A DNA stretch of 64,000 bases from Pagrus major (GCF_040436345.1 NC_133237.1:23007749-23071748); one strand, 5' to 3'. Positions 1 through 13,617 are shown, counted from the stretch's first letter. Numbers and translations: made by a program. The notes: a model not told the origin generated them from the letters alone.

Positions 1-3000
1 CACTTGGTTAGGGTTAGAAAAGATCATGCTTTGGCTTTTTTGGTTCTGTAACCACAGCTGATGTCTTTGAAGATGCCCCTTCAAAAATATCGTTTCTGCT
101 GCCACAAACACGGCTAGAAAATGGCTTGATGTCTTGTTAAAAATATCTCGTGGTTTCACACTTAAAAATGTTGAAACACCATTTCGAACTGAGGTCTCTC
201 TCTTGGCAGCCGTCACAAAACCCAAAACATTCTCACTCCAAACTCATAAAGTTTACACGGCAGCTTAATGCTCTACCTACTGTACCCATCTAGCATCAGT
301 TTTGCATGTGAAGGGCTCCACAGTCAAGTTAGCAATAATACGTAATATGCAACATCTGGTTAGACTGACAAACGTGAAACGGTCGCAGTTTTGTGAGGTT
401 TAGGAAAAGATCATACTTTGGGTTAAAGTACTTACATTCAGTGATATAAACATAAGTTAAGAACGCAACGTAACTTGAAAACAAATCACTCTTGACTCTT
501 GGTCACAAACAACATGTGAATCCCAGTGTCCCAACCACCCCTAACTCATACTTTTCCTGCTCTTTATGCTCCTGCACTAGAGGGGCTTTTCAAGAAGGTA
601 TGCTAGAGGGGTTACTAGACACATTGTTTTTTCCAGAGCTGATAACAGAAGTTGCTAAGGAGTGAGAGATCTAGCTTTTTTCTGATCTCTGTTGAGAGTT
701 GCACATGCACAGCCACCGCCGCAAAACCACCATCCTCTCCTCCTTCTGACATGAAGATCAGCTCATATACAAGTAATGAGTGTGATATGACACATATTGT
801 GGTATAAATCGATCTGATACGTATGAAACCTGCAAATTTGATGAATGTTTTCAGGAAGACGTAATGCCAACATTTTATTGTGATGACTGCGCTGGTCATG
901 GATGCAAAGAAGCTCTGTTCTTGCTGTCTGTTTTCTTCTCCTACTCTCTGTCATTGACCACTGATGAATATTTTCTTATGATGAGTCTTAGACTACAGAT
1001 GTTGATAATGTTATCTTCCCTACTAATGGGAACAGAGGCAGGGGGTGAATACAAGATATATTTATCAGCAGAGAATTGAGTGAACCTTAGGAGGCAAGTG
1101 ATCCCTTACTGATGGCAAAATGATGGAGGAAGAAGCTGTGATTGGGTAATGATGCCTGAGCGGTGTGGTATAAGAGGCAGCAGCATCTAGCAGACCGCTC
1201 GGAAACGTCAGTCTGAGAATATGGGCTGTGAGAATCTGCAGTATGTCCAAACAGAATGGATGTCTCCCACTCTGCATGTCCCCAGACACTATCCGTCTCA
1301 CAATAGCAACCACACAAGCACATGCTCACACTCAGACATTCAGCCTCAATAGCTGTGCCAGTGCGGCTCTCCGTCTGACTTTTATAGAAACGCATTCAAC
1401 AATAGCATTGCACATGTCTTGTGCGGTTTGTCGTCAAGCCTCACATCCATAATTCTGAAACTGCTGGAAAAGTCAGGAAGCAAAGTGTGGAATTCATGAC
1501 GATTTCAAGCCAGCGTTTGGACCTTCGTGACAGCACAATATTATGGTGACGTTGCCATCATCATGAACACATCTTCAGGAGATGTGCCATGCCCTGCAGG
1601 GTGCAAAATGAGGACGTTACACACATATACACACAAGTCTTTCACTTTAAATTCACATAATGTTCCTACATGGACTCGATGTAGCACGCAGAAGCAGCCC
1701 CACTCAATATCTTCCTTATACATATTGAAACACAGGATAGAAACTGAAATAAAGCTCAATAAAACACTGGGAGCTGAGGCTGGTTTGGTTTAATCTCATT
1801 ACACTGAGAGCCCGAGGCTTCTCTCCCCCTATTTATAGCGCCCTGAAAGGGAGGAGGGCTGGCCTTCATGTACACAGCATCACTGGCTTGTGCAACTGCG
1901 GCCGCGAGTGGCAAGGGACACGACCAATCGCAGACAGGTCTTGCATCAAATTTGATGTGACAAAATACACAATTGCCAGTGATCTGTGAAAGCAACCGCC
2001 CTCATTCGCTATTCTCCAGACACATGCGCGCTTTCCTCGTTTGCCACATTTACCTTCTGTTCCTCTCCGCTCTCCTTATCTTCACACCTTCTCCCTGGCG
2101 TCGGCTTCCCTCATCCCACCTGTTTGATGGAAAGGAACGGGCTCAGGGTTTGTCTTTATTAAATCAGGCAGTTGAGCAACCTGCTTCTGCAGCGATCAAA
2201 CCAAGAGGTTTCACTGGAATTTTCTAGTACTCAAACTGAGGATGAGGATGGGAATTCTTGGAGGGATTCAGCTGATTTTAGCCAGGGACACTCTGAAACT
2301 TCAGCTTGGCACTGACAGTAATATGGACTACACCAGCAACCCTTCAAGTTCTTAAAAATTGCCAACAGCAAAAAGACGAAAAGAAGAAAGAGATGACTCT
2401 ATCCAGTTTGGCTTTCAGAAAACTTCTCACAACATACCCCCCAATCCACACAAGTAATCACCCAATAAGCCCCTTGATACACACACAACAAAAATGAGAG
2501 AGAGAGTCAGTAAGAAAAAGAGAGAGAGAACTCGGACTAGAGCCTCACTGGTGTTAATTACTTTGCCTTTGTTGGGGGTAAAATGCATCTCTCAGTCTGT
2601 GTCAGCATCATTACAAATCCCGTCCAGACAGATTGAATCATGAAGGATGTTACTTTAAACCCCCTGCCGTGAACCTGGCCGATGGAAGAAAAAAAATGTA
2701 ATCTTCAAAAGCATCCGCATCTCAAAACTGAAAAGTAGAGCATCAAATGAAAATACCATCCTGAACCCTGGAGCCGTGCTTTTTTCTTCCCTCTCTGCCC
2801 TCCAACAGCCCGAATGTTGCGTGTTAATGTGTGAACATGAACATGACCTACAAGAAATGGGCTCACTGCTCTGACAAGACAGGTTATGTTCACGCATTGA
2901 TCTAGCAGAGGTCAGGAGCTGGAAGAGCGGCTCTTTTTCCACCAGAGGAAACTGCATCAGCCTGTATATCACACCTTCAGCTGGCTATAAATCAAAAGCT

Positions 3001-3949
3001 GCTTCATGCATTATGTAAAGTTCTCAAGTGTTCCCACAAACCTTGTTGCAGCTGCACAGATTGCCAGTGTTATTTTTTTCTATATATTCCTCACACCAAC
3101 CTATTGCATCTGTTTTATTTTCATGTGTCCCTGAATCATTCTGTTTCAGTGGCAATAAAAAATGATTTTGCCCTGTCTTAGACAGGAAGCAACATGCATA
3201 ATGCATTCCTAAGCAGAAGCACCATCTGGCATTAACATATCAACAGCACAACATACAGTAAAAATACACTGTGCACACATGTACCATGCACTGCACCTGT
3301 AATTGTAATATTATAATAGAAATAAATACAATGAAGTCCTCGCCTTGTCATATTTTTAGAAAACTAAAGATTTCTTGTTATGGGATGAACAGTTCAGCAG
3401 TTTGGATTAGTTTAGGATTTACATGCCGAGAGAACTTTTCTGATCGTTTCAGAACCGCTCTGTGATAAAACTAAAAAGAAGAATACTTTTGCAGCCCAGT
3501 CACCAGAATGAATGGTCGGCATTTTATGTTTCTGCAAAACACATGAGCTGACTTTCATGTCAGGAGGAGGGGATGGTGGCGGATGCTAAGTGAGACACCA
3601 CTCTGTTATCTCACATAAAATTGATAATTGAACTACATTCATTCTGTCGACTGCAGTGCCTTTTCTTAATTCCTGCACACTTACAAGCAAGTACAAGTAC
3701 TTTTGAAGTAGGCCTAGTTGCTACTTTATTCTTCTGTTTCATCTCATTTCAGAGGGAAGTCTTTGACACTGTACCCCACTTTATTTATCCAACAGCTGGA
3801 GTTCATAAATTAAGATTTTACCTAAAAAATATAAGATTATCTCATAAAATATAACTTGTTGTAGATTAAACTACCAAACACTGTATAGAAATAGTAAAAA
3901 TCAGCTCCTTGCTTGTTGAAGCTACAGCTTCTACAGTAAAATGCCACAC

Positions 3950-4310
3950 TTAAAGGGTAATTCCACCAATTTTACTCATTAAAGTGTGTTTACTTGTGTC
4001 TGCATATCTGGAAAAAGCAGTATAAAGTCTTTTGTGACTGCAGCAGAAGCTGCATGTTATCTGATCTAATCCTCCAGTGATGTCACTTAATGGCTAAGTT
4101 GCATTTTGGGTAGCCGCCAGGTTTTATTGCTATACAACTGTTAAAGTCATTATGGACAGCTTAAAAACAAATGATCAAAATCAATACAGCATAACAAGAT
4201 ATTGCCATTTTTTATTCTGCACATTCCGTTTCATAACCTGGTGCCTACATTACCCACAATCCAATGTGACTGAGTGAACATTGTGTAAAATTAGTGGAGT
4301 TACCCTTTAA
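3950..4310. repeat. MITE-like inverted-repeat element with TTAA ends
   Basis: The left end begins TTAAAGGGTAATTCCACC and the right end is its imperfect reverse complement, finishing GTTACCCTTTAA. About 25 bp of each end pair with only two mismatches. TTAA is present at both ends, either as the target duplication or as part of the repeat. The 361 bp element has no ORF of note, as expected of a non-autonomous DNA transposon. Confidence 0.75.
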
Positions 4311-5258
4311 TGCCATGAAATAAAACAAACTGACAGAAGCATTTTTCTGTTTTAATAATTTACCATATTTACATTTTGATTGCAAGACTTTCACTTGTAA
4401 CGCAGTAGTTTTACCTTGAGGTAATGTTACTTCAACTCAAGTAAAGGATCAGAATACTTCCTGCAGCACTGCTTACGAGATACCAGGTTTTCATCCAACG
4501 GCAGCCCAAGTCACACTGAATATTTGCAGGCTCATTTGGTTCCTTGCTTTCCTTATTAGCACCCTATGAAATATTTAGTGGCACATTTAGCTAGACCCTT
4601 GTGCTGTTATTGTTTTGATAGCAGCTGTATATGATTTGCTGCTGTTTGCAGCACTTTTCTAATCGAGCTCACACAGCAACAGTGGAGCTGAGTCAGACCA
4701 AGAATGGGCAAAACAAACCCATTTCCTGCTATATTTCTTTCTCAGGCGTACTGTAAGTCTGTCAACACTGTCTTATCATAGAAATGATATATGGGCAGGA
4801 TTCATGAGTATGATTTATATTATGAACAGAGTCTGAGCAAAGCTTTGATTGAATCTGCTGGGACTGGACTGCAGTGTACAGTACAGTAAGGAAGTCTGTG
4901 ACATGTTAAGCCACTATTAATGCCATCTGTCCCTCCTCCATGAACAGGACTGACACTTTCTCATAGTCATCCAGTGAAGCTGACACTCTGCCAGTAATTT
5001 TGGCCAAGAACGGTGTCCTGGGGCAGGAGGTCTGGAAATGATACCTCAGACGTTAGCAGGCAGTTGAACGAGCATGCTGTCTTCATCTCTGTCTGTCCGT
5101 GGCAAGCATTGGTCTCCAGGTGCACCCCTTCATCCTGTTCAGCTCCGATTTGTTGTGAGTTGAACTCTCCGTTTTCCCCTGGCATACTTCACCTTAGTCT
5201 GCCATGGCACTGTGCTTGACAGGTGTATGCTATTTGTTCTTTCTATCCCACTCTGTCC

Positions 5259-5262
<4 letters not shown>

Positions 5263-5295
<33 letters not shown>
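5263..5295. repeat. (GT)n microsatellite
   Basis: About 33 bp of uninterrupted GT dinucleotides. The plus-strand ORF through it, reading Met-Cys-Val repeats, is a low-complexity artefact. Confidence 0.95.
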
Positions 5296-5298
<3 letters not shown>

Positions 5299-8200
5299 CG
5301 CTGGCACACAGCTGACAGAGGGTTTGTCAGTCTCCATCATTCAGACAGATCTGCGCTAAGACAGCGGCCTAAAGCTCAATTCAGCAGGGTTGTCCTCTCA
5401 GTGGAGTCACATCAGAGGCCGCCAGCTGTTTCTGAATTATGGGGGCCGTCTCAGCCACTGGGACGCAACATGGACACAATATCCATCTATGTTGTGAGGA
5501 AATCTCCCGAAGGACGTATTTTCTCCCAAGCGGAGGTGTTTGCTGTGAGGTGAAAGACTAACACTTATTTTGAAATTGAATATGCCACACATTTTGACAT
5601 TTAAATTCTCCTGAGTCTCAGCAATGAAGACCTTTTTCTGGGTTTGAAGTGGGTGATTTGATTACACTAAAAAGGCTTTTCCTTTCAGTTCCTCTTGCCG
5701 CCTATGGGCTTGAAGAATAAATTACTATTACTACTGCTGAAAAGATTTATCTTTTTGTCAAGAAGAAAAATAAATCCAACAAAAAGTTTGCTCTGAACTC
5801 ACACAGGAAGATTTTTAAGTGTGTATTTTCATCTCATGGCAGCTACTAACTGTTTTTCCCTCAAATAGACTGCTCTTTGATGCACAGGTCTGTTTGAACT
5901 CCCTCTTTAATGGCAGCTTATTGCCAGCCATATGATGAAGGTGTATTTGCCTGCTATGCCCTTGAAGTCTGTGATTTGTGAAGAAACGGCTGGAGCATGA
6001 AGAATGAAAAATTACATCAGTATGAAATACCTTTAAGGAGAAGAATATAGGAAGAGATGAGGCAGTGGTGGGCAGTCCGTTCCACCACTGGGGATATGAA
6101 GGTTTGAGATTCAGATATGGCTTCGAGGGGGGAGAGACTCTGCAAGCAGCTGATGATCTCAGTGGACAAGAGAGGGAGAGTGGGATGAAATGATGGATTT
6201 ATGATAGAGAGACGGTGTGCTTAATGCCGCTGTAAGCAAGAACAAGACTATCAGAGAGAATCTGAGAAACTACAGCGAGATGGGCCACACAATGGAGAGA
6301 CAAAGCGGAGAACAGAAATAGAGATTGAATCAATACTCCCCATTTACACCGGGGTGAACTGAAGCACTGAGAGGATAGAGGATCACAAAGAGAAAAATGC
6401 CGCAATCAAAGACTGTAATTTTTATGGACAAAAGACTGATTCAAAGAATATTATCAGATCAGAAGAGATAACAAATTGCCAGCATGAGGATTATCACAAT
6501 CACACTGGACATCTTGAGTGAGGCAGAGGAAACTGTTGCGTAATAAACTGTGGCTCGAAGTGCCATTAAGGGGATTTAAGGGACGTGAAATGAAAAGGAA
6601 ATAAGGACTGGGTGTTGTTATAGTAATGTAAGCCGACTAGTTGCACCAAACTGGAAGATATGTGTGGCTAACAGGTGGACTTGTTGTGCAAGTTGGATCC
6701 TCTATGCCGTGGCTCACTTTGTTTCCTCTCTCTGGGATCCTTGCCCATCCACACTTGTCAGAAACAAAAAACACAAATGACTAGTGTATCACCACTTTAA
6801 GAGGATTCAGTGTGAAATTAATTAAAAATGCAAAGATGCCAAGGTTTGCAGTCACTTCACGAAGCAGACTCTGCTACCAGTGGCCAGAGTATCTGAGAGG
6901 AACCTATCGAGTCCCCCAGTGAAACAAAGTGATGAGCAGAGAACAAACACAAAAAGGGGCCTTGGATGGGTGCCGTGCACATTCCCTTCAAGCAGACAAC
7001 CTGTTTGGTGTCATTGCTAAAAGATCTCGGAGGGATTTTACCTGAGGTCTCCCGGATCTGCCTGAGCCAATGAGCGCCGTTCCAGTACACGAACTGCCTC
7101 CAGACACTAATTAGCGCTGAGACTTGTGAGAAAGCACGATGTATTCACAGAGGAGTGCAATCTGTAGCTTAAACAGATGGTTCCACTACACAAATGAGAT
7201 AAGAGGTCTATTACTTAACGCTATTAAAACACATTTGTTCGAATAATTCCTCAATGCTCTCTACATGAGACTTTTTGTTTTCTAGAGTGTAGAAAATTTA
7301 TGATCAACAACAAAATACAGCTGTTGTTGTAATTAACTGGAGCTGTACCTCATTATGAGCTAAATTATTATGGCAGCCGGCCAGTCAGGCAGGCAAAAGA
7401 GCAGCTCCAGCTTACAAATCAGCTCCGGGAAAAAAGGTGTAAAGAATGCATGAAGTGGTAGGTGAAGGGGGGGAGTGGGGTCTTTGGGTTGAAATCGTTC
7501 CAGAGGACTGAACAGGAAACCGTCTCTGTGCTGTGGTTAAACTACCGTCAGGCTGCAGCACTTCAGCAGAGGTACATTAATATTCACTTTTTCACCTTAT
7601 AAACATACAAGTCATGATGCATATCCAGTGGGATCTGCTACATACTGACAGATTATACAGTCAAGCCCATCAAGTGCCTGTAGGCTTTGCCTTTTTTGGG
7701 TAAATGAAATCTATTCTACAAATGCACAAAACAAGTAACCATAGCAACAGAATTGCGGGATGAGCTGTTACTCGTTCAGTGTCAGTCATTCATTTTCGTG
7801 TCTGAACTTCCCAGAGCGTATTGGGCATGGGACCTGATGACTGATACGCACATATTAGCATCCTCTGACAAAAGACACCGGGGGTGGGAAGAGGAGGCAG
7901 ACTGACACTCTTTGGGGGGAAGCTGATTGCCACTAAGACTGCCATTTTGTGGGATACAACATAGAGACAGAAATAGACTAGTGACAACAGTCACAGACAA
8001 TGATCCCTCAAACAATTATGCACCCAGAATCCCTCTTGTTTGATACCCATCCCTAGACTGGCGACTGCTGGGAGTGCTTCATTTTCAAAAGCAGGGGTAT
8101 AACTTTACAGAAACGCGGTACAATCTGTTTTTGTCTGAGCCTTGTCGCAAACAATCTCACCAGCAGCTCTTGAGCTTATTGATCTTTCGAACCGCCAGAT

Positions 8201-10553
8201 GAGGTCTTGACCGACTCTACGGTGATTGAACGGTGTGCTTCCTTGAGACACTAAGGTCATCCACTGGGTCGATCAGTGTCCAACCAATCAAAGACCAATT
8301 ACTTTTTCAACTCTCCAAAACAGTCACTTCATGTTTGCCTTTATGTTTTTTTCTTCTGTGTCACGTTCGACGTCACGAAAGCTAGAAAACAGAGAACAAC
8401 AGAAAGCAGAATGGATACAAATGATACAATGGTTACTCTTGTTATATCTTACTTCAGGCATTCTTTCAAACTCAACACCGACTGAATGATGTTCGAGTGC
8501 TGCTTAAAAAATGTGTTTACAGGTGCATCCACCTGGGTGGTGTGTTTCCATCACTTCCGTCTAGAGCTGGAGCCATGACTACTGCAGAGTTATTTGACCC
8601 CTGAATAAATGCTGATTGTACCCTTTCCCCCCAGAGACAGAAGCCAGATGTTACTGGGTGTTATTGGGTTTTGTGTCCAGTGTGAAAGGGGTTCAGGACA
8701 TGTACAATATTTTTCATAATGGCAAAAACATGGTTGTTCTAAGCTAAAAATGTTGACAATATATCCTGAATTGACATTTCTACATTAAAAGATCTAAATA
8801 TATTATATATTATATTATCAACATTAGCCAGACAGGTACCTTTGGGAGTTTTCCTGGTGGGCTGCTCTTTTTTTCTCCAATCCTGGCATTATAGCCTTCA
8901 TATAGATATTCAATAGGTGATTTTAGCTGATGGGACATGGCTTGTGCAACCATAATAGCAGGTCCCAGTTGCCATCGCAACTGAAACTATCAAGTATTAG
9001 TTACCGAAATATGGATAGAAAGAGGAGAAACCCACGGCTGGTGATGCAGAGAAGGTGCGCCAACAAAGAAAAAAGCTTTACTGTCTGACATCGCAAAGTG
9101 TGCTAAGATAACGGATTTATTTAAGCTGTCTGCAGGTGAGGATGAGGACAGCCGTGAAGAGCAGGAACACGTGTCACGAAGGAGCAGCTGATTTGTCATG
9201 CTTACATGCTATGTGCTGTGAACTAGCTAAATGAAGAAGTGCCGATTCGTTGTACGTGCTGATATGGAAGTTCGTGAACTAAATGAATCAAAATGTCTTT
9301 ATCAACCTCAGGGTTTCAATGCGGTCGTCCTGCTGCAGGATTGACCTTTACCTAGGTTTAACTAGTCAGACTCAGTGCACAAACACTTAAGTGTTTTTAG
9401 AAAAATAGTCATTAACTTAGACTGTGAATGGGTGAAATAAACTTAAACTAAAATGTAATACTTTTCTTCTGAACTACTCATCAACTCTTTTTCACATTAT
9501 AACATATAAGGTATATAATATTTGATGGCCAGCCCAGCAATAAAACTGATTTGTATACCACTCACTCTACAGGTGAATTTGGCTCTGAACAAGAGAGGGA
9601 AATGATAAATTATGGAGGGGGAGGGAGCAGGAACCGGCACAGATCCAATTAAAGGTGCACTGTCGAATGTTATTATGACTGTGAGGTAAATTAGTTTTAA
9701 GCAGGATTTAAGTCAAATTAGGTGTCAGTTGATCATTATGTTAATTCACCTGCTTTACACACAAACATGGGAAGGAAAATCTTGGAAAATGAGTTTCTTC
9801 ATTTTACATATCAGCCTGACAAACATAATACAAATTACCAGATTAAGTTTTTTTTATTATTAATGATTCATCGATTGCCAAACATGACGTGTCACTTTGA
9901 ATTTGATGTATCAAATTAAGGCCGCTTGAGAGCAAATTCCCGGCTGCTTTTCGTTGCCAGTCCGCCCCTGAAGCCAGATCAAGGGGGCAACTCCTAGTTC
10001 TCGCCTGTCTGTTTCCATCTCAGCCTTTATTGAAATGATATTCCCAGACATTGAGGGTATGTAAATAAAAGCATTCAGAGCAGTAGATGTGCACGGAGCT
10101 GCTGTCCATAGGCCGAACTCTACGCACGTTAGCCTTGAGCTAAAGACACAGAGCGGCTGGATCCACATAGACGCTCATAAATCCAGCGTGGAGACGAGGC
10201 ATCCTTTATTCGGACATAAGTAAGAGGCCAGAATATACAGTTGCTCTAATATGTGAGAAGAATGAAAATAATATCAACACGACGGAAATCCCTCTGGCCT
10301 CCCACTGATATGAAAACAGATAAAACAAGGCCTATTGCAATCCAAGCAGGCTACAGGTCAGACACTAACCTGTGCACAGCCCACTCACAAATACCTCCAC
10401 ACACACACACATCGTGCACGCCACATTTCACCACTACTCATGACACACAACATTTATCTACCAGCCTCCATTCCTCCGTGCACCCTCCTTCCTGACCAGT
10501 GTGTAGTACAAACACCCACAGACAGTACACATCACCTCATGGATTTGCTGAGG

Positions 10554-10578
10554 CACACACACACACTCACACACACAG
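10554..10578. repeat. (CA)n-rich simple repeat
   Basis: A short imperfect CA run, followed at about 10630-10655 by a CT-rich stretch. Overlapping ORFs in three frames here are all low-complexity and match nothing I recognise. Confidence 0.8.
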
Positions 10579-12255
10579 TTGGAGCCAGCTTGGTGTGCTC
10601 TCAGAACTGAGCTTGGCGGAATCAAATTATCTCCCTCTCTTTCTCTCTCTCTCTGCCCTCTCATGGTTTACCGCCCACAGAAGGAGAAGGGCAGGCAGAG
10701 CCAGTCCCAGTGCTCCAAAGATTGGACTGCCTGGGAGCGTGTCCCGAGGACTAAAATACAAATCAGCCCTTCCTCCAGTCAACTGGAGTTGGCCCTTCTC
10801 CCAGGGGCCTGCCGCGGAGGCCGTCTGTGGCATTAAAAAAAACGGAAGAAAGAAAACAAATAATAACAGGAGTAGAAAATGAAAATACAGGAACCCCAGC
10901 AGTCCCCTGGAGACCCACACACGCTCAGGGATGTGTTATTAGTCTGATAATCACCCTGTTTAGTGTAGAAGGAGCACATTTGGGCTTCACCAGTGACTGG
11001 GAGGAAGTGAGGGGGATAATAAGGGAGTCAGAAACAGTCCAGCATGTAAACTCTTCCACTTGCAGGAACATTGCAGGTCATACAGAGGACAGAGTGGAAG
11101 AGGGAGCAACCTGGGAAACCTGCATTTATAACCGTGACTTTCTCTCTCTGGCAGGCTCTCCCAGAGATGGGGATACCCCCTTTTACAAACGTGAATAACA
11201 ACTCAAGTGAGCCCCACTGAGTCTGTATAATATGATGGGAAAGCTGCTGTTTGACACTAAAAACAACCAGGTGCTGCATTCGGTGTCTTCTAATGAGGAC
11301 AAATGGAGCAATTGTTGTGTAAGAACAAAGTAATCGTATCAAAATCGTATCGTTCCATGACTCACTTAATGCAATGCTTTTAATTTAATCTGCTTGATTA
11401 ACATGCATCGTGTAATTTGATTTAACCGCTGGAAGAGTTGTTAGCTGGTGGAATTTTATGTGTCATTGAAATTCTGCTGCGTTTGTTTCCAGCCTCACTC
11501 AGTGTCCTCTTCCTAATGCAGCGACTTTTAAACTGTCACATCTGATCAGAGGGCAGCTGCCGTGCCAATTGTGTGCTGTTGGAAACCATGTGTGGGGCTC
11601 TCCGGTGACATAAGTTCATAACTTTCTCACATCTAATTTAAAGGCCTAGCAAAGAGGGAGTGTTTTCTAACCTCGTCCACCACACCTACAGTACAGGGGG
11701 TCAGAGGTCAGGATCCTTTGAGTTAGAGACTCACTAAGGGGCACTTGAGCAGGGTGCATCCTAGTAAACAGGGAGTTTTAACTTTTGGTCCTCCGCCCAC
11801 TGGGCCTCCAACCTAACCTCTGCAAACAAGCTGATAAAAGCCTGGCCTGGAGTGCGCATGATGGCGATATCTCAGTGCTGCACGCTCGAACGCACCCACT
11901 AGACCTTTGGTGCCATTAAAACGACTGTGCCTCACTGGAACATGTGGACGCTCTTAAAAATGTTACTGGTATTTACAGATGCTGCTCCTGCGTTTCGAGT
12001 GGGCGGGCTGGTTTGCGCTTCATACCCATCTGACACAGTCTATCCAAAGACGCATAACGCATCAGCACCGAAAAACCCACGCGTCCCGCCTCCCGATAGA
12101 AAACACTTCATATCAGTTAACCCTTAAGGCACACTGCGTTATTACGCACTCATTAAAATGCCCCCCCTCCTCCTCCCCACGTTTACGCATATGCCTTGTG
12201 GGCTGTCATGGGCTATTATTGGGATGTTTGGAATGCACTCCCTTCTCTCGCCTAC

Positions 12256-12551
12256 CGTTTATTCCCGACACAATTTCCGATGGATGTGTTTGTGGTCCCG
12301 TGGAAGGAGGATGGCCAAGACATCCGAGACTTTTTCAGTCCTGGTCGGTCGCTCGTATCCACGGCGTCGGAGCGCTCCATGTGCCGGTGGTGATGCCGGT
12401 CGGTGTCGGAGTAGCCCCGGTGTTTGATTTTGATCGGGGTCCGGGGTTGCCTCCAAAGATGCTGCGGCGGCTTCAGAGTCGCCTGTCCTTCCCGGGGAAC
12501 CGGGAGCGACAGGGACAGGCTCTTCTTCGAGCATGGTGGTGGTTCCATCAT
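12256..12551 (-). CDS. pde4a: 3',5'-cyclic-AMP phosphodiesterase 4A, first coding exon of a long isoform
   Basis: PDE4A hydrolyses cAMP in the cytosol, and long isoforms have their own N-termini that set targeting and regulation. The exon encodes about 98 residues. They match the human long-form PDE4A N-terminus almost throughout: a MEPP start, a SLSLSLP...PREGQATLKPP run (residues about 11-31), HLWRQPRTPI, RGYSD, the MDTSDRPGL-like VDTSDRPGL, and MSWPSSFHG. Two consecutive ATG codons (12549-12551 and 12546-12548) open the frame; the second corresponds to the human start. The exon ends in a good donor at 12255/12256 (AACG|gtaggc), leaving a two-base overhang just before an in-frame stop, so the stop is not used. 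UCR1, UCR2 and the catalytic domain are absent and should lie beyond position 1. The surrounding 12.0-12.9 kb is GC- and CpG-richer than its neighbours. Identity is very sure; the exon boundary is slightly less so. Confidence 0.93.
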
Positions 12552-13300
12552 AGTGCAAAAATTAAAATTAAAGATCCCCTTTGAACTTATTGATTAAATA
12601 ATATGGCTGTTTTCGTTTATTCCAAGCACAAAACAAAACGTCTCATGTCCCTCTCTGCCACTTGATCTCTGAGCGAACAAATCAAAGTGACCAAGTCCAG
12701 CACAGCCCCGATCTGAATCTCTTTTTCTGAATAACATCAAAAACTGTCACAGTGGTAATCTGACAAGTCGTCCAAAAATCATTAATCTCATTGTTTTCAG
12801 TGGTGATCAGTTTGAGTTTAGCCCAGAATCTCCGCACTGCCGCGATCCTCACCAGTCCTGGCTTTTGGTGATGAGACACCGGTCCTGCTGCTTCCCCTGA
12901 AGTTTGACGCCTCGTCGCCCATGGCGCACAACCGGATGACTGTATTTATTTTAGAGAATTTATTGCTTTTTATCAGCCACTTATTGCAGAGGCACACAGA
13001 TCGCCGGCGCTGGCTTCAGTGTCTGTGCGTATGTGTGTGTGAGAGAGAGTGAGTGTGTGTGGTGTGTGCTATTATTGCTGCCTGTATGTCTTTCAGCTGA
13101 GCTGAAATTTCCAAGCAATTTCCATAAAAGTACTCAATCTATCACGGTTCATGTAGAGCTACGGCGTCTCTGTGCGCACATACAACGCAGAAGTCTCCAG
13201 TAATCCCTCCATGGAGATGTTGGATCCAATAATTTTCAGTTAGATATTAAATTGGACTCAATAAGCATCCCTTCTCAATAAATCAGGATGGTGTGAAGAA
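12552..13300 (-). promoter_or_regulatory. pde4a: Probable pde4a 5' leader and promoter region
   Basis: This lies immediately upstream of the pde4a start codons. CpG dinucleotides are commoner here than in the flanking introns (for example around 12830-12930 and 12995-13020). No clear TATA box was identified and the transcription start cannot be placed. The assignment rests only on position and composition. Confidence 0.35.
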
Positions 13301-13515
13301 TGGCTGGACATGTCCAAAAAAAAACAACACATGCGATCCTCTTTGTTCTTTGCTGTCCAGAGTCTCTTCTTCAGGTTTGGTTTTGTCAGAAGCATCATAA
13401 AAGGACACAAATGGATAATTGCGGAGGTTCATTCATCCTGTTCAGTGTGGGCCATTATCTTCTTCCCATCCTCATATTTGCTGGAGTTCGACGACAAACA
13501 TTGGCTCCACCACAA

Positions 13516-13517
<2 letters not shown>

Positions 13518-13567
<50 letters not shown>

Positions 13568-13617
13568 GTCTCTCTCTTTCTCTGTGTGTGTGTCTCTCTT
13601 CCTCTCTCTCTCTCTCC
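13518..13617. repeat. (CT)n / (GA)n compound microsatellite
   Basis: About 100 bp of CT repeats broken by short GT and TTT interruptions; on the minus strand it reads (GA)n. It sits about 1 kb upstream of the pde4a start codon. The long serine/leucine ORFs over it on the plus strand, and the Arg/Glu ORF on the minus strand, are low-complexity artefacts. Confidence 0.95.

Larger units (their letters stand above)
1..12255 (-). other. pde4a: pde4a intron 1 (partial), no exon recognised
   Basis: This stretch lies downstream, on the minus strand, of the recognised first coding exon of pde4a, so it should be part of its first intron. I looked for the next long-isoform exon, which would encode a serine-rich segment with the PKA site, and for the UCR1, UCR2 and catalytic exons, and saw none. 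It holds an inverted-repeat element at 3950-4310, a GT microsatellite at 5263-5295 and a CA run near 10554-10578; the rest is AT-rich sequence with only short chance ORFs. A large first intron is usual for PDE4 genes, so the other exons probably lie before position 1. An unrecognised alternative first exon here cannot be excluded. Confidence 0.6.

Noticed and set aside
5263-5553. 96-residue plus-strand ORF with Cys-Val repeats
   Set aside because: Starts in the GT microsatellite and shows no recognisable domain after it.
10458-10920. Overlapping ORFs on both strands, one with a Leu/Phe-rich hydrophobic stretch
   Set aside because: Caused by CA, CT and A/T-rich simple sequence; no matching family and no splice context.
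12252-12255. Stop codon just after the pde4a exon, which might suggest a 99-residue complete protein
   Set aside because: The stop lies across the donor splice site (gtaggc); human PDE4A continues from the equivalent place.
11979-12584. 201-residue plus-strand ORF, and a shorter one at 12158-12427
   Set aside because: Antisense shadows of the pde4a exon; the minus strand encodes the clear PDE4A N-terminus.
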